Below are positions 52,759 through 61,360 of a DNA stretch of 64,000 bases, in pieces. Position 1 is the stretch's first letter; every line of letters starts with the position of its first letter. The notes below the pieces were generated by a model. That model saw only the letters and a list, made by a program, of their open reading frames with translations, had not been told where the DNA came from and searched no databases. Where the stretch lies: the NCBI RefSeq assembly GCF_001486585.1, contig NZ_LN909046.1, positions 558,001 to 622,000 of the forward strand, written 5' to 3'. This DNA is from Paenibacillus senegalimassiliensis. GTDB taxonomy: Bacteria > Bacillota > Bacilli > Paenibacillales > Paenibacillaceae. The position numbers and the translations under genes were made by a program.

Positions 52759-53490
52759 TTAGTTAAATCCACCATTGACTCTTAAGGTTTGCCCTGTAAT
52801 CCAGCGTGCCTTATCGCTGACAAGCAGTTCAATGGCGCTGGCTATATCTCCCGGTTCACCTAGTCGACCAAAGGCATTCATCCGCGTAAATCCTTCGATT
52901 TGCTCCGGGGATTTTCCAGTCAGGAACAGCTCTGTAGCTACTTGACCCGGGGCGATACAGTTAATTGTAATGTTCTTCGGTCCGAATTCCTTCGCCAGTT
53001 GCCGCGTCAGTTGTTCGACAGCTCCTTTTGTGGCTGCGTAGACGCTGTAGGTCGGCAGCATGGCTCCGGATACAGAGGTGGAGAAATTCACGATGGACCC
53101 GCCCGGTGCCATATGCTTCATAGCTTGCTGACAAGCAAAATAGGTCCCTTTCACATTAATGGCAAAATGGCGGTCAAAAATCTCTTCCGTAACATTTTCA
53201 AGAGGATAGTTGTTCATGATACCGCCGTTATTAATCAGAATATCGACATGACCGAACCGGCTTAGGGTCTCTGCGAACAATGCCTCTACCTGATTGACTT
53301 GACTGAGATCAGCCTGAACGGCCAGGGCTTCGCCACCGCTGTTTACGATGGTTGTCACCACTTCCTCTGCCTTTTCCCGCTGACTTGAATAATTAATCAC
53401 GACCTTGGCTCCCGCCTGGGCCAGTTGAATGGCTGTTTGTCTTCCAATGCCTCGTGAGGCTCCGGTGATGATAGCTACTTTTCCATGCAT
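52759..53490 (-). CDS. SDR-family oxidoreductase
   Basis: A 243-residue classical short-chain dehydrogenase/reductase. The NAD(P)-binding loop TGASRGIGRQTA is at residues 10-21, NNGG at about 87, the catalytic Ser in FSTSVSG, and YAATKGA with the catalytic Tyr and Lys. RE-type residues after the second strand (SSQREK) suggest NADP(H). The substrate is unknown. The ATG at 53488-53490 follows GGAGGAAAAGG. It is divergent from the AraC-family gene 185 bases away, which suggests that this regulator controls it. Confidence 0.9.
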   Translation of the reverse strand: MHGKVAIITGASRGIGRQTAIQLAQAGAKVVINYSSQREKAEEVVTTIVNSGGEALAVQADLSQVNQVEALFAETLSRFGHVDILINNGGIMNNYPLENVTEEIFDRHFAINVKGTYFACQQAMKHMAPGGSIVNFSTSVSGAMLPTYSVYAATKGAVEQLTRQLAKEFGPKNITINCIAPGQVATELFLTGKSPEQIEGFTRMNAFGRLGEPGDIASAIELLVSDKARWITGQTLRVNGGFN

Positions 53491-53675
53491 AGTCCTTTTC
53501 CTCCGCTTCGATTATTAAGGCCAAGCTTGGGTATGTCTTCACGGCCCTTGTGAGATTATTATAACCAGAGAGGAAGATTGTCTGTTAGCTCATTCATCTT
53601 CTGTTCTTGCCTAATCCTCTTTCACACTTCTATAATAAAACAACGAGTAAATTCGGTTGAAAAGGAGCCGGTCAG

Positions 53676-54632
53676 ATGAATCAGGTAGCGAATGGGTCAC
53701 ATGCAAGAACTGAAGCGTTAGAACAATTGACGCGTCTGTTGTACCGCCATGCCCCGGTTGCGGGAACGTTTCAAACGGCTATTCCTTCCTTGTCATTAAT
53801 GCACGCAGTCCAGCCGTCGATCCCCTTCGAAACGGTCTACAAGCCCTCGATATGTATTGTGGCACAAGGAGCCAAGCTATCTACACTTGCGGGCCAGTCC
53901 TATCGATACGATTCCTCGGCGTACTTCATTACCTCCGTGCAGTTGCCTGTAGCCAGCAATATTGTTGAGGCTTCGCCCGCAACGCCGTATTTGGGGCTGA
54001 AATTGTGCTTTGATGCCGAAGTAATTGTGGAGATTGTGGAGCAAGCGGCTTCGCTGGGTGCGGCCCGTGAGGAAGCATCGCGGACGGAAAGCCATCCTGG
54101 CCTTGCGGTACAGCAAACCTCTTCAGCGTTGCTGAATGCCATCGTCCGGCTTGTGGGTCTGCTGGATACACCAAGCGATATTCCTGTGCTGGAACCGCTT
54201 ATTATACGTGAAATTCTATATCGCATCGTGCAGGATCAGCCATCCGGTAGCCTTGAACAGTTTGGCATCAGCGGTAGCCATGCTTACAACATCGCTCAAG
54301 CGATTCGCTTCATAAATCGTCAGTATGACCAACTGCTGACCGTGGAGCATTTAGCAAAGATGGTGAATATGAGCGTATCAGCGTTTCACAAACATTTTAA
54401 GCAGGTTACAACATTTAGTCCGCTGCAATATCAGAAATCGGTTCGCTTGCACGAGGCCAGACGCTTGCTGTTGGCCGAGGGAACCCAGGTTGCCGATGCA
54501 GCCTTTCGGGTGGGTTATGAGAGTCCGTCGCAATTCAGTCGCGAGTATGCCCGCATGTTCGGGAAGCCGCCTCTGCTGGACGTTCAACAATTGAGGGAGT
54601 CGCTGCAGGCTGAGAACGGGTTGGCTACATGA
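53676..54632 (+). CDS. AraC-family transcriptional regulator
   Basis: A 318-residue regulator with an N-terminal cupin-type AraC_N domain (SIPFETVYKPSICIVAQGAK, YDSSAYFITSVQLPVASN) and two helix-turn-helices at the C-terminus (LTVEHLAKMVNMSVSAFHKHFKQVT and VADAAFRVGYESPSQFSREYARMFG, about residues 215-300). This architecture is common in regulators of reductases beside them. ATG 53676 has AAGGAGCCGG. It is divergent from the SDR gene and the last of the four genes inserted before rlmN. Confidence 0.9.
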   Translation: MNQVANGSHARTEALEQLTRLLYRHAPVAGTFQTAIPSLSLMHAVQPSIPFETVYKPSICIVAQGAKLSTLAGQSYRYDSSAYFITSVQLPVASNIVEASPATPYLGLKLCFDAEVIVEIVEQAASLGAAREEASRTESHPGLAVQQTSSALLNAIVRLVGLLDTPSDIPVLEPLIIREILYRIVQDQPSGSLEQFGISGSHAYNIAQAIRFINRQYDQLLTVEHLAKMVNMSVSAFHKHFKQVTTFSPLQYQKSVRLHEARRLLLAEGTQVADAAFRVGYESPSQFSREYARMFGKPPLLDVQQLRESLQAENGLAT

Positions 54633-54762
54633 CCCGCAAGCAGGCGCTAAACGGGCTTGAAGAGCCCCTTGACCCAGACATGCTTTAGTAGTATAGCTAT
54701 TTATGTTAAAATGGGAAGAATGAGTTGGCAAAAATGAAAATAAGATAGGACAGGTGCGTAAA

Positions 54763-55809
54763 ATGAAACCTTTTATATATGATTATACGTTGGAAGAGTT
54801 GAAGGAGTGGGTTGTTCTTCAGGGAGAGCCCGCCTTTCGCGGGGGCCAGATTTTTGACTGGCTTTACGTCAAACGTGTCTTTTCCTTCGAGGAAATGACC
54901 AACCTGTCCAAGCCTCTTCGGCAAAAGTTGGATGAGCATTTCTCCTTCGTTATGCTCAAGGAGATCACGAAGCTGGAATCCCAGGACGGCACGGTGAAAT
55001 TCCTGTTTGGACTACATGATGATCACGCGATTGAAACGGTCATCATGAAGCATAATTACGGGAATAGCATTTGCGTGACAACGCAGGTGGGCTGTAGAGT
55101 AGGCTGTACCTTCTGTGCCTCCACGTTGGGCGGTCTGAAGCGCAATTTGACGGCTGGAGAAATCGTGGCTCAGGTTGTACAGGCGCAGAAAATTCTCGAT
55201 CCTAGAGGTGAACGGGTCAGCAGTATCGTTATCATGGGCACCGGGGAACCGTTCGAGAACTACGATGAAACGATGAAATTTTTGCGAATCATGATTCATG
55301 AGAAGGGCCTGAACATCGGACAGCGGCATATTACGGTATCGACCAGTGGTATCGTTCCGAACATCTACCGCTTTGCGGATGAGGAGACGCAGATTAATCT
55401 GGCTATCTCCATTCACGCACCGAATGATGCGCTTCGTTCCAAGTTGATGCCGGTCAATCGGCGATTCCCGTTCAACGATGTGATCGAGTCGCTGCATTAT
55501 TATATTGCGAAGACCGGACGTAGAATTACATTTGAGTACGCTTTGATTGGCGGAGTCAACGACCAGCCGGAACATGCAGAGGAACTGGCGAGTGTGATCA
55601 AGGATATGCTTTGCCATGTGAATCTGATTCCGGTAAACTATGTTCCGGAGCGGAAGTACGTAAGGACTTCTCGCAATGATATTTTTCAATTTCAGCGCAT
55701 ATTGGCGGATCAAGGAATTAACGTGACGATTCGTCGTGAGCAAGGCCATGATATTGCGGCAGCCTGCGGACAATTGCGGGCCCAGCACATGGAGTCTGGT
55801 GCGAGGTGA
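54763..55809 (+). CDS. rlmN: 23S rRNA (adenine-2503-C2) methyltransferase RlmN
   Basis: A radical-SAM enzyme that methylates A2503 of 23S rRNA and A37 of some tRNAs. 348 residues. The cluster motif is C-x3-C-x2-C ([11 protein letters not shown]), and an N-terminal HhH-like accessory domain ([13 protein letters not shown]) and the late AACGQL catalytic Cys (the S-methyl carrier) are visible. I chose ATG 54763, with AGGACAGGTG just upstream; a GTG at 54754 is in frame. It continues into prpC with 6 bases between. Confidence 0.95.
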   Translation: MKPFIYDYTLEELKEWVVLQGEPAFRGGQIFDWLYVKRVFSFEEMTNLSKPLRQKLDEHFSFVMLKEITKLESQDGTVKFLFGLHDDHAIETVIMKHNYGNSICVTTQVGCRVGCTFCASTLGGLKRNLTAGEIVAQVVQAQKILDPRGERVSSIVIMGTGEPFENYDETMKFLRIMIHEKGLNIGQRHITVSTSGIVPNIYRFADEETQINLAISIHAPNDALRSKLMPVNRRFPFNDVIESLHYYIAKTGRRITFEYALIGGVNDQPEHAEELASVIKDMLCHVNLIPVNYVPERKYVRTSRNDIFQFQRILADQGINVTIRREQGHDIAAACGQLRAQHMESGAR

Positions 55810-55815
55810 GCGAAT

Positions 55816-56589
55816 TTGATTAGAACGGTTACTGTAAGTGATGTAGGAAGAGTACGCTCCGTCAACGAGGACTGCACCTTTGTGCAGCAATTGGAGCCAG
55901 GTTATACGTTGGCTGTCGTGGCTGACGGAATGGGCGGACATCAGGCGGGAGACATCGCCAGCCGCCTTGCCGTAGACACGATTACGCAGGATCTTGGCGC
56001 TTTGCCAGCCGGCTTGCCAGCGGAAGCTTGCGGGGAACAGCTTAAGAAGGCAGTTCTTCACGCCAATGAGGTGGTATTCCGCAAAGGGATGGAGCATACG
56101 GAATATCATAATATGGGGACGACCGTGGTGGCGGCTATTCTGGCTGATTGCGAAGGTATGATTGCTCATATCGGTGATAGCCGGGTTTATCATTACCGCC
56201 AAGGCGAGTTATCCCAATTGACGGATGATCACTCCTTGGTTAATGAGCTGTTGAAGAATAAGCAGATTAGCAAGGAAGAGGCCGACGTACATCCTCATCG
56301 CAACGTAGTTACCCGGGCGCTTGGCACGGATGAGAAGGTCGAGGTTGATATGATCCCGTTAACTATGGAAACGGGGGATATTTTGCTGCTCTGCAGCGAT
56401 GGGCTCAGTAATTGTGTGACGCCAGAACAGATGGTTCTGACGCTGGAGTCAGGCGACATGAGTCTGGACGAGCGGGCCGACCATTTGCTCCAGTTGGCGC
56501 TGCATGCCGGGGGCGACGACAATATCAGCGTTGCCTTGCTGGAACAACATGAGGATGCCGCGTCAGGCGTAAAGGAGTGGAATTCATGA
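55816..56589 (+). CDS. prpC: PP2C-type Ser/Thr protein phosphatase PrpC
   Basis: It removes phosphate from PrkC and its substrates. The 257-residue protein has the metal-site motifs of bacterial PP2C: RSVNEDCTF, VVADGMGGHQAGDIAS, MGTTVVAAI, HIGDSRVYHYR, LLCSDGLSN and GGDDNISVAL. The start is TTG 55816, with GAGGTGAG 5 bases upstream; no better codon exists in frame. It overlaps the prkC start by 4 bases, fixing stoichiometry of the phosphatase-kinase pair. Confidence 0.95.
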   Translation: MIRTVTVSDVGRVRSVNEDCTFVQQLEPGYTLAVVADGMGGHQAGDIASRLAVDTITQDLGALPAGLPAEACGEQLKKAVLHANEVVFRKGMEHTEYHNMGTTVVAAILADCEGMIAHIGDSRVYHYRQGELSQLTDDHSLVNELLKNKQISKEEADVHPHRNVVTRALGTDEKVEVDMIPLTMETGDILLLCSDGLSNCVTPEQMVLTLESGDMSLDERADHLLQLALHAGGDDNISVALLEQHEDAASGVKEWNS

Positions 56590-58655
56590 TCGGACACGAA
56601 CTTGGCGGTCGATATCAAATTATCGAACGGGTCGGCGGAGGAGGCATGGCGCTTGTCTATAAAGCGCAGGATATTCTGTTGAACCGCAACGTAGCCATCA
56701 AGGTGCTGCGGCAGCAATTTGTGAATGACGAGGAATTTATCCGCCGCTTCCGCCGCGAAGCGCAGTCTGCAGCATCGTTGTCGCATCCGAATATCGTCAG
56801 CGTGTACGATGTGGGACAGGAAGAGGATGTCCACTATATCGTCATGGAGTACATTGAAGGGCAAAACTTAAACGAAATCATCAAAGAGCGGGCACCGCTG
56901 CAGGTGGACGAAGCTGTTCGCGTTGCCTCGCAGATTGCCGATGCACTGGATCATGCCCATCAGAATCAAATTATTCACCGCGATATTAAACCACATAATA
57001 TTTTAATAGGACGCAATGGGCGCGTGAAGGTGACTGATTTCGGGATTGCTAGGGCGGTAACTTCTACGACGATTACGCAAACGGGCTCGGTCGTGGGCTC
57101 CGTGCATTATTTCTCGCCGGAGCATGCCAAGGGGGTTGTGACGGGGGAGAAATCGGACCTGTACTCCTTGGGTATCGTATTGTATCAAATGCTGACAGGA
57201 CGTTTGCCGTTTCTTGGAGAAAGTCCGATCAGTGTGGCGTTGAAGCATTTGCAGGAGCATTTCGACGAGCCACGAACGGTTAACCCGATGATTCCACAAA
57301 GCGTAGAGAACATTATTCTCAAGTCGATGCGCAAAAATCCAGCCGAGCGTTATCAATCGGCCAAGGAGATGCTGCACGATTTGGAGACTTGTCTGTTACC
57401 GGAGCGTAAGTCGGAATCCAAGCTGGCTTTCGTCGATGATGAAGATGAAGACAGCACTAGAATTATTCCGGCGATCCGCCCGTCCAATTCTTCATCGTCT
57501 TCATTTGGAAGTTCCAAGTTAACTCGTGATGCCGGAGGCTCATCGGACCCGCAGTGGAAAGAACCAAAGAAGAAGGGCGGGGGCAAACCTGCTGCACTTT
57601 GGATTACTCTCACTCTGATTGTTCTGATTGCCATGGCAGGGGTTGCTTGGTATGTGAACAGTCTGGTGACTGTAGCCGAAGTCAAGGTGCCTAATGTGCT
57701 GAATTTGGAAGAGCAGAAGGCGCTGGATATGCTGAGCGAAGCGGGCATTGAGGTTGGTACCATTGCGCGGGAGTACAAAGAAGGCGTTAATGAAGGTATC
57801 GTTTACGAGCAAAGTAAGCCTGAGGGCACGATGGTCAAGGAAGGCTCGGTCCTGGATCTGAAGATCAGTACCGCCAAGCCGTTGTCCCGGATGCCAGATT
57901 TAAGCAATCACACTTATGATGAAGCTCTGAAAGCTTTGGAAGAGCTTGGGGTGGATGATAATCAGGTTACCAAGACGGAAGAGAACAATGATGATATTGA
58001 GACGGGTAAGGTGTTTGAACAAATGCCGGCTGTGGATACCGAGTTTGATGCGGCATCGATTAATGTGGTGCTGAAGGTCAGCAAGGGACCGGCTGAGGTG
58101 AAGATGCCGGATCTGGTGAATAAAACGCAGGCGGAAGCGGAAAAGGCTTTGGAAGAGGCGGGGCTCAAGCTGGCCAAAGATGGGATTAAAGAGGAAGCCA
58201 GCTACGAGGTTGAATCGGGTTTGGTGACAAAACAATGGCCTTATGTAGCAAATGATCCCGTTGCCCCAGGTTCGGAAGTCACATTATTCGTCAGCACAGG
58301 ATATCCACTCGAAGCGATTCAGTATACGTTCCAGGTGCCGGTAGTTCCGGCCGAGGAAGGGACGATCAGTCAAATCCGGATCGTGTACGGCGATGCGCGA
58401 GGGGAGAACCGGGAGTGGGGAAGTCAGAAGGTTGGCAAGGCGCAGTATCTTGCTGTTGACCTGGTTCTGGCTCCGAATAAAAATGGTTATGTCTCCGTTC
58501 ATCGTGACGGTGCGTTGCTGGACACCTACCCGATCTCTTATATTGACGCCAAGCAGGGGACGGTTCCAGTTCCGGAGTTCCCGGTAAGCGGGGAACCGGA
58601 AGGAACGAATGAGGAAGGGCTGGACCCGGACTTGGAGAATAATCCTGAGCAATAG
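56586..58655 (+). CDS. prkC: PASTA-domain Ser/Thr protein kinase PrkC
   Basis: A membrane eukaryote-type kinase that senses muropeptides or cell-wall precursors. The kinase domain (1-270) has GGGGMALVYKA, VAIKVLR, HRDIKPHNILI, DFGIAR and the SPEHAKG activation segment. A Ser-rich juxtamembrane region follows, then one membrane helix at about 337-360 and three PASTA repeats (VPNVLNLEEQKALDML..., MPDLSNHTYDEALKAL..., MPDLVNKTQAEAEKAL...) at about 365-565. The C-terminal tail after them is about 120 residues. ATG 56586 follows AAAGGAGTGG and overlaps prpC. Confidence 0.96.
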   Translation: MIGHELGGRYQIIERVGGGGMALVYKAQDILLNRNVAIKVLRQQFVNDEEFIRRFRREAQSAASLSHPNIVSVYDVGQEEDVHYIVMEYIEGQNLNEIIKERAPLQVDEAVRVASQIADALDHAHQNQIIHRDIKPHNILIGRNGRVKVTDFGIARAVTSTTITQTGSVVGSVHYFSPEHAKGVVTGEKSDLYSLGIVLYQMLTGRLPFLGESPISVALKHLQEHFDEPRTVNPMIPQSVENIILKSMRKNPAERYQSAKEMLHDLETCLLPERKSESKLAFVDDEDEDSTRIIPAIRPSNSSSSSFGSSKLTRDAGGSSDPQWKEPKKKGGGKPAALWITLTLIVLIAMAGVAWYVNSLVTVAEVKVPNVLNLEEQKALDMLSEAGIEVGTIAREYKEGVNEGIVYEQSKPEGTMVKEGSVLDLKISTAKPLSRMPDLSNHTYDEALKALEELGVDDNQVTKTEENNDDIETGKVFEQMPAVDTEFDAASINVVLKVSKGPAEVKMPDLVNKTQAEAEKALEEAGLKLAKDGIKEEASYEVESGLVTKQWPYVANDPVAPGSEVTLFVSTGYPLEAIQYTFQVPVVPAEEGTISQIRIVYGDARGENREWGSQKVGKAQYLAVDLVLAPNKNGYVSVHRDGALLDTYPISYIDAKQGTVPVPEFPVSGEPEGTNEEGLDPDLENNPEQ

Positions 58656-58680
58656 CATGAAGAAAGTGAGGCCGGCATAT

Positions 58681-59595
58681 ATGCCCCAAGGCTTGATTGT
58701 AAAGGCACTAAGCGGATACTACTATGTAAAGCCTACGGCGCCTGAGACTGAGGCACAGGATGGTTACGTCCAGTGCCGCGGTCGCGGCATCTTCAAGAAG
58801 AGGGGAATAACGCCGCTGGTAGGAGACGAGGTTCTGTATACGCCGACTGAGAACGGGGAAGGAACCGTGGATGAGATTTTACCGCGGGAGACAGAATTGA
58901 TTCGCCCACCGGTGGCTAATGCGCGTCAGGCTGTCCTGTTGTTCTCGGTGCGGGAGCCGGACATGAATTTGCAGTTGCTGGACAAGTTCCTTGCCCACAT
59001 TGAGCACGCCGGATTGAAGCCGGTGATATGCCTCACCAAAGAGGATTTGCTTCAGGATGATGGAGATGAGGCAAATACCGAGGGTCTGACGCAAATCAAG
59101 CAATTGTACGAAGATATCGGTTACACGGTCATTGTGACAAGCTCCCTAACCGGAACGGGCACGGAGGAAGTCATGCGCCATTTGGCTGGCGAGATTAGCG
59201 TGTTCGCAGGGCAATCCGGGGTGGGGAAATCCTCCTTGCTGAACCGCATGCTGGGCCTTTCGCTGGAAACGAGCGAAATCAGCCTCAAGTTGGGAAGAGG
59301 ACGTCATACGACGCGGCATGTGGAACTGATTGAATTGGAGAATGGCGGTTATGTAGCGGATACACCTGGCTTCAGCCAATTGGATTTCCTTGAATTGGGT
59401 GTGGAAGAGTTGTCCTATTGCTTCCGCGAGTTCACCAAATATGCCGAGGACTGCAAGTTTCGGGGATGCAGCCATCTGCATGAGCCAGGATGTAAGGTAA
59501 GGGAGGCGCTGGAGCTTGGACAGATCGCAGCCAGCCGTTACGAGCATTATGTGCAATTTCAGGATGAAATGAAGGAGAAGAAGCGGAGGTATTAA
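58681..59595 (+). CDS. rsgA: ribosome biogenesis GTPase RsgA (CpgA)
   Basis: A circularly permuted GTPase that helps mature the 30S subunit. It has an N-terminal OB-fold, and the permuted G motifs TKEDLL (G4), [12 protein letters not shown] (G1), RHTTRHV and DTPGFS (G3), then a zinc-binding C-terminus ([14 protein letters not shown]). I chose ATG 58681 (304 residues) because the family begins [16 protein letters not shown]; earlier in-frame ATGs at 58609 and 58657 add unrelated residues. The gene follows prkC, as in B. subtilis. Confidence 0.95.
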   Translation: MPQGLIVKALSGYYYVKPTAPETEAQDGYVQCRGRGIFKKRGITPLVGDEVLYTPTENGEGTVDEILPRETELIRPPVANARQAVLLFSVREPDMNLQLLDKFLAHIEHAGLKPVICLTKEDLLQDDGDEANTEGLTQIKQLYEDIGYTVIVTSSLTGTGTEEVMRHLAGEISVFAGQSGVGKSSLLNRMLGLSLETSEISLKLGRGRHTTRHVELIELENGGYVADTPGFSQLDFLELGVEELSYCFREFTKYAEDCKFRGCSHLHEPGCKVREALELGQIAASRYEHYVQFQDEMKEKKRRY

Positions 59596-59599
59596 CTTC

Positions 59600-60271
59600 A
59601 TGAACGAGATTTATATAGCACCGTCCATTTTATCCGCTGATTTCGCCAAATTGGGCGAAGAGGTTGTTGATGTGCAGAATGGTGGAGCCGACTGGCTGCA
59701 TGTCGATGTCATGGATGGCCACTTTGTGCCTAATTTGACTTTTGGCCCTCTTGTAATGGGCGCTCTGCAACCACACACGGTATTGCCGCTGGACGTTCAC
59801 CTGATGATCGAGAAGCCGGAGCTGTATATTCCTGCATTTGCCCAAGCGGGGGCTCATCTGATTACCGTACATGCAGAGGCGTGCGTGCACTTGCATAGGG
59901 TTCTGCATTTGATACGAGAGCAGGGCGTCAAGGCCGGGGTAGCTCTCAATCCGGCAACGCCAGCTTCGGCTGTCCGCGAAGTGCTGGAGGATCTTGATCT
60001 GGTGCTGGTGATGACCGTGAACCCCGGCTTTGGGGGACAAGCCTTCATACCAGGAACACTGCGTAAAATACGTGAGCTGAAGGCCTGGAAGGACGAATTG
60101 GGCTTGTCTGAGCTACGTATTGAAGTGGATGGGGGCATTACGGCTGAGACGGCTCCACTTGTTGTAGAAGCTGGTGCGGACGTACTGGTCGCGGGCAACG
60201 CCGTATTCGGCCGGGCAGATCGCAAGGCAGCGATCAAGGAAATCCGGGATAGCTTAGCCGGTTTGGCATAG
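59600..60271 (+). CDS. rpe: ribulose-phosphate 3-epimerase
   Basis: It interconverts ribulose-5-phosphate and xylulose-5-phosphate in the pentose phosphate pathway. A 223-residue TIM barrel with [53 protein letters not shown] and VDGGI...[12 protein letters not shown] (phosphate-binding loop), and metal His/Asp residues in these strands. ATG 59600 lies 4 bases after the rsgA stop. A terminator follows at 60296. Confidence 0.96.
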   Translation: MNEIYIAPSILSADFAKLGEEVVDVQNGGADWLHVDVMDGHFVPNLTFGPLVMGALQPHTVLPLDVHLMIEKPELYIPAFAQAGAHLITVHAEACVHLHRVLHLIREQGVKAGVALNPATPASAVREVLEDLDLVLVMTVNPGFGGQAFIPGTLRKIRELKAWKDELGLSELRIEVDGGITAETAPLVVEAGADVLVAGNAVFGRADRKAAIKEIRDSLAGLA

Positions 60272-60295
60272 GTGGGCGTTAATTCGCATAGAATG

Positions 60296-60332
60296 GGTTA
60301 CATGAGCAGGGTTCTCATGTAGCCTTTTTTTT
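60296..60332 (+). terminator. terminator after rpe
   Basis: GGTTACATGAG pairs with CTCATGTAGCC (one wobble) around a 7-base loop, followed by TTTTTTTT. It closes the rsgA-rpe transcript; spoVM follows. Confidence 0.85.
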
Positions 60333-60409
60333 GTGGCGGGAATACACGGACAAATGACAGCGGACATAAAATAGGGTGAAGGCATGAGTACGATGGGGAG
60401 GGTGAACGA

Positions 60410-60490
60410 ATGAAATTTTACACATTCAAGCTGCCTAAGTTTTTGGGAGGATTCGTTAAGGCCGTATTGAACACGTTTCACAAAAACTAG
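60410..60490 (+). CDS. spoVM: SpoVM, membrane-curvature-sensing spore coat anchor
   Basis: A 26-residue amphipathic peptide. It recognises the convex forespore surface and recruits SpoIVA, from which the spore coat is built. MKFYT-x-KLPKFLGG at residues 1-14 is the B. subtilis signature, including Pro9 and the KFLGG turn; the second half FVKAVLNTFHKN differs but keeps the basic-hydrophobic pattern. ATG 60410 has GGGGAGGG 7 bases upstream, and the next gene is rpmB on the other strand, the same order as in B. subtilis. It indicates a spore former. Confidence 0.92.
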   Translation: MKFYTFKLPKFLGGFVKAVLNTFHKN

Positions 60491-60577
60491 CGGGCGGGCC
60501 TGGCCATCGCCACAGCAGCGAATAGGCACGCCCGGTGTTTCCCGCCAAAGCGGTTCATTTTAACAAAAAACGCAATA

Positions 60578-60609
60578 AAAAAGCACCTCTATTAGAAAAG
60601 GTGCTTTTT
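60578..60609. terminator. terminator between spoVM and rpmB
   Basis: AAAAAGCACCT/AGGTGCTTTTT, an 11-bp perfect stem with A- and T-runs. It acts for rpmB on the minus strand and can serve spoVM too. Confidence 0.85.
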
Positions 60610-60632
60610 GTCTATATGTCGCTTCCCGGTCA

Positions 60633-60821
60633 TTATACGCGGGTCACTTTGCCGGATTTCAAAGCACGAGTGCTGACGTATACGCGTTTTGGTTTACCGT
60701 CTACCAAGATACGAACCTTTTGCACGTTAACGCCCCAAGAGCGCCGATTGCGGTTGTTCGCGTGAGATACATGGTTACCGCTGCTTGGCTTTTTGCCAGT
60801 TACATAACATTTACGAGCCAT
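60633..60821 (-). CDS. rpmB: 50S ribosomal protein L28
   Basis: A 62-residue ribosomal protein located near the L1 stalk. It reads [20 protein letters not shown] and continues with [33 protein letters not shown]. Only one cysteine is present, so it is the zinc-free form. ATG 60819-60821 is preceded by AACAGGAGGTGT. It is encoded opposite to its neighbours. Confidence 0.96.
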   Translation of the reverse strand: MARKCYVTGKKPSSGNHVSHANNRNRRSWGVNVQKVRILVDGKPKRVYVSTRALKSGKVTRV

Positions 60822-61018
60822 TCGTTACACCTCCTGTTCAAATACACCTGTCTCGAAAATAACAGTTTATTAGCTATACACGGTTATTGACAATACTTAA
60901 ATATAATATCACAGTAAAAAAAGCCTCGTCAACTGATATGTCGCCGACTCTTTTATTTATTTCTCCTTGTTCTTATAGTACAATATAGTTCAGTCCATAA
61001 TATTTCTAGGGAGGAGTA

Positions 61019-61345
61019 GTGCAGGCGTGGCCGCAGGGCTTTAAACCGAGTATGGACGGATTAGCATATCGGAAAGAAGCGATTTTCAGGTTATCGCCGA
61101 ATCAACCGCCATAGAGTGTTATGGATGGGAGGAGCGGCAAGCCGACACAGATCAAGGCCGGTATTGCCAAATATGCCGGGTCAGGAAGCAGGGGCCTGGG
61201 TTATGAAAGTCAGCTTCGACTATCCATTAGCGATATTACTTTATACTATATTATAATTAAGTTGTAATGAACTAAATGAAGCCGCCAGGACTTGGTCTAG
61301 GTGTATTATAGCTGCCTTGTCCAGCGCGTATGTGTATCAAGCTAG
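61019..61345 (+). pseudogene. yloU: decayed yloU (Asp23-family) pseudogene
   Basis: No intact frame exists, but pieces of YloU appear in order in different frames. 61045-61125 reads TEYGRISIS ... VIAESTAIECYG. 61137-61145 reads ASR. 61148-61264 reads QIKAGIAKYAGSGSRGL and on to a stop. 61316-61345 reads LVQRVCVSS then stop, like the FVQGVRV end of the family. One-base deletions explain each early frame change (near 61044, 61130 and 61146), and the second half is more eroded. A ribosome binding site (AGGGAGGAG, 61008-61016) remains. Position between rpmB and yloV is exactly that of yloU in B. subtilis. The bases from 60822 to 61018 hold only the divergent promoters, and I see no other gene. 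Confidence 0.78.
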
Positions 61346-61360
61346 GAAGGGGAATCTTCA

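Noticed and set aside
55012-56202. 396-codon open frame on the minus strand across rlmN and prpC
   Set aside because: It lies fully antisense to two well-supported genes, has no ribosome binding site, crosses a gene boundary and shows no family pattern. It is a by-product of their codon use.
61019-61215. GC-rich, structured-looking segment upstream of yloV considered as a riboswitch or small RNA
   Set aside because: I looked for cyclic di-GMP, glycine and T-box patterns and found none. Frameshifted yloU coding sequence explains the segment better.
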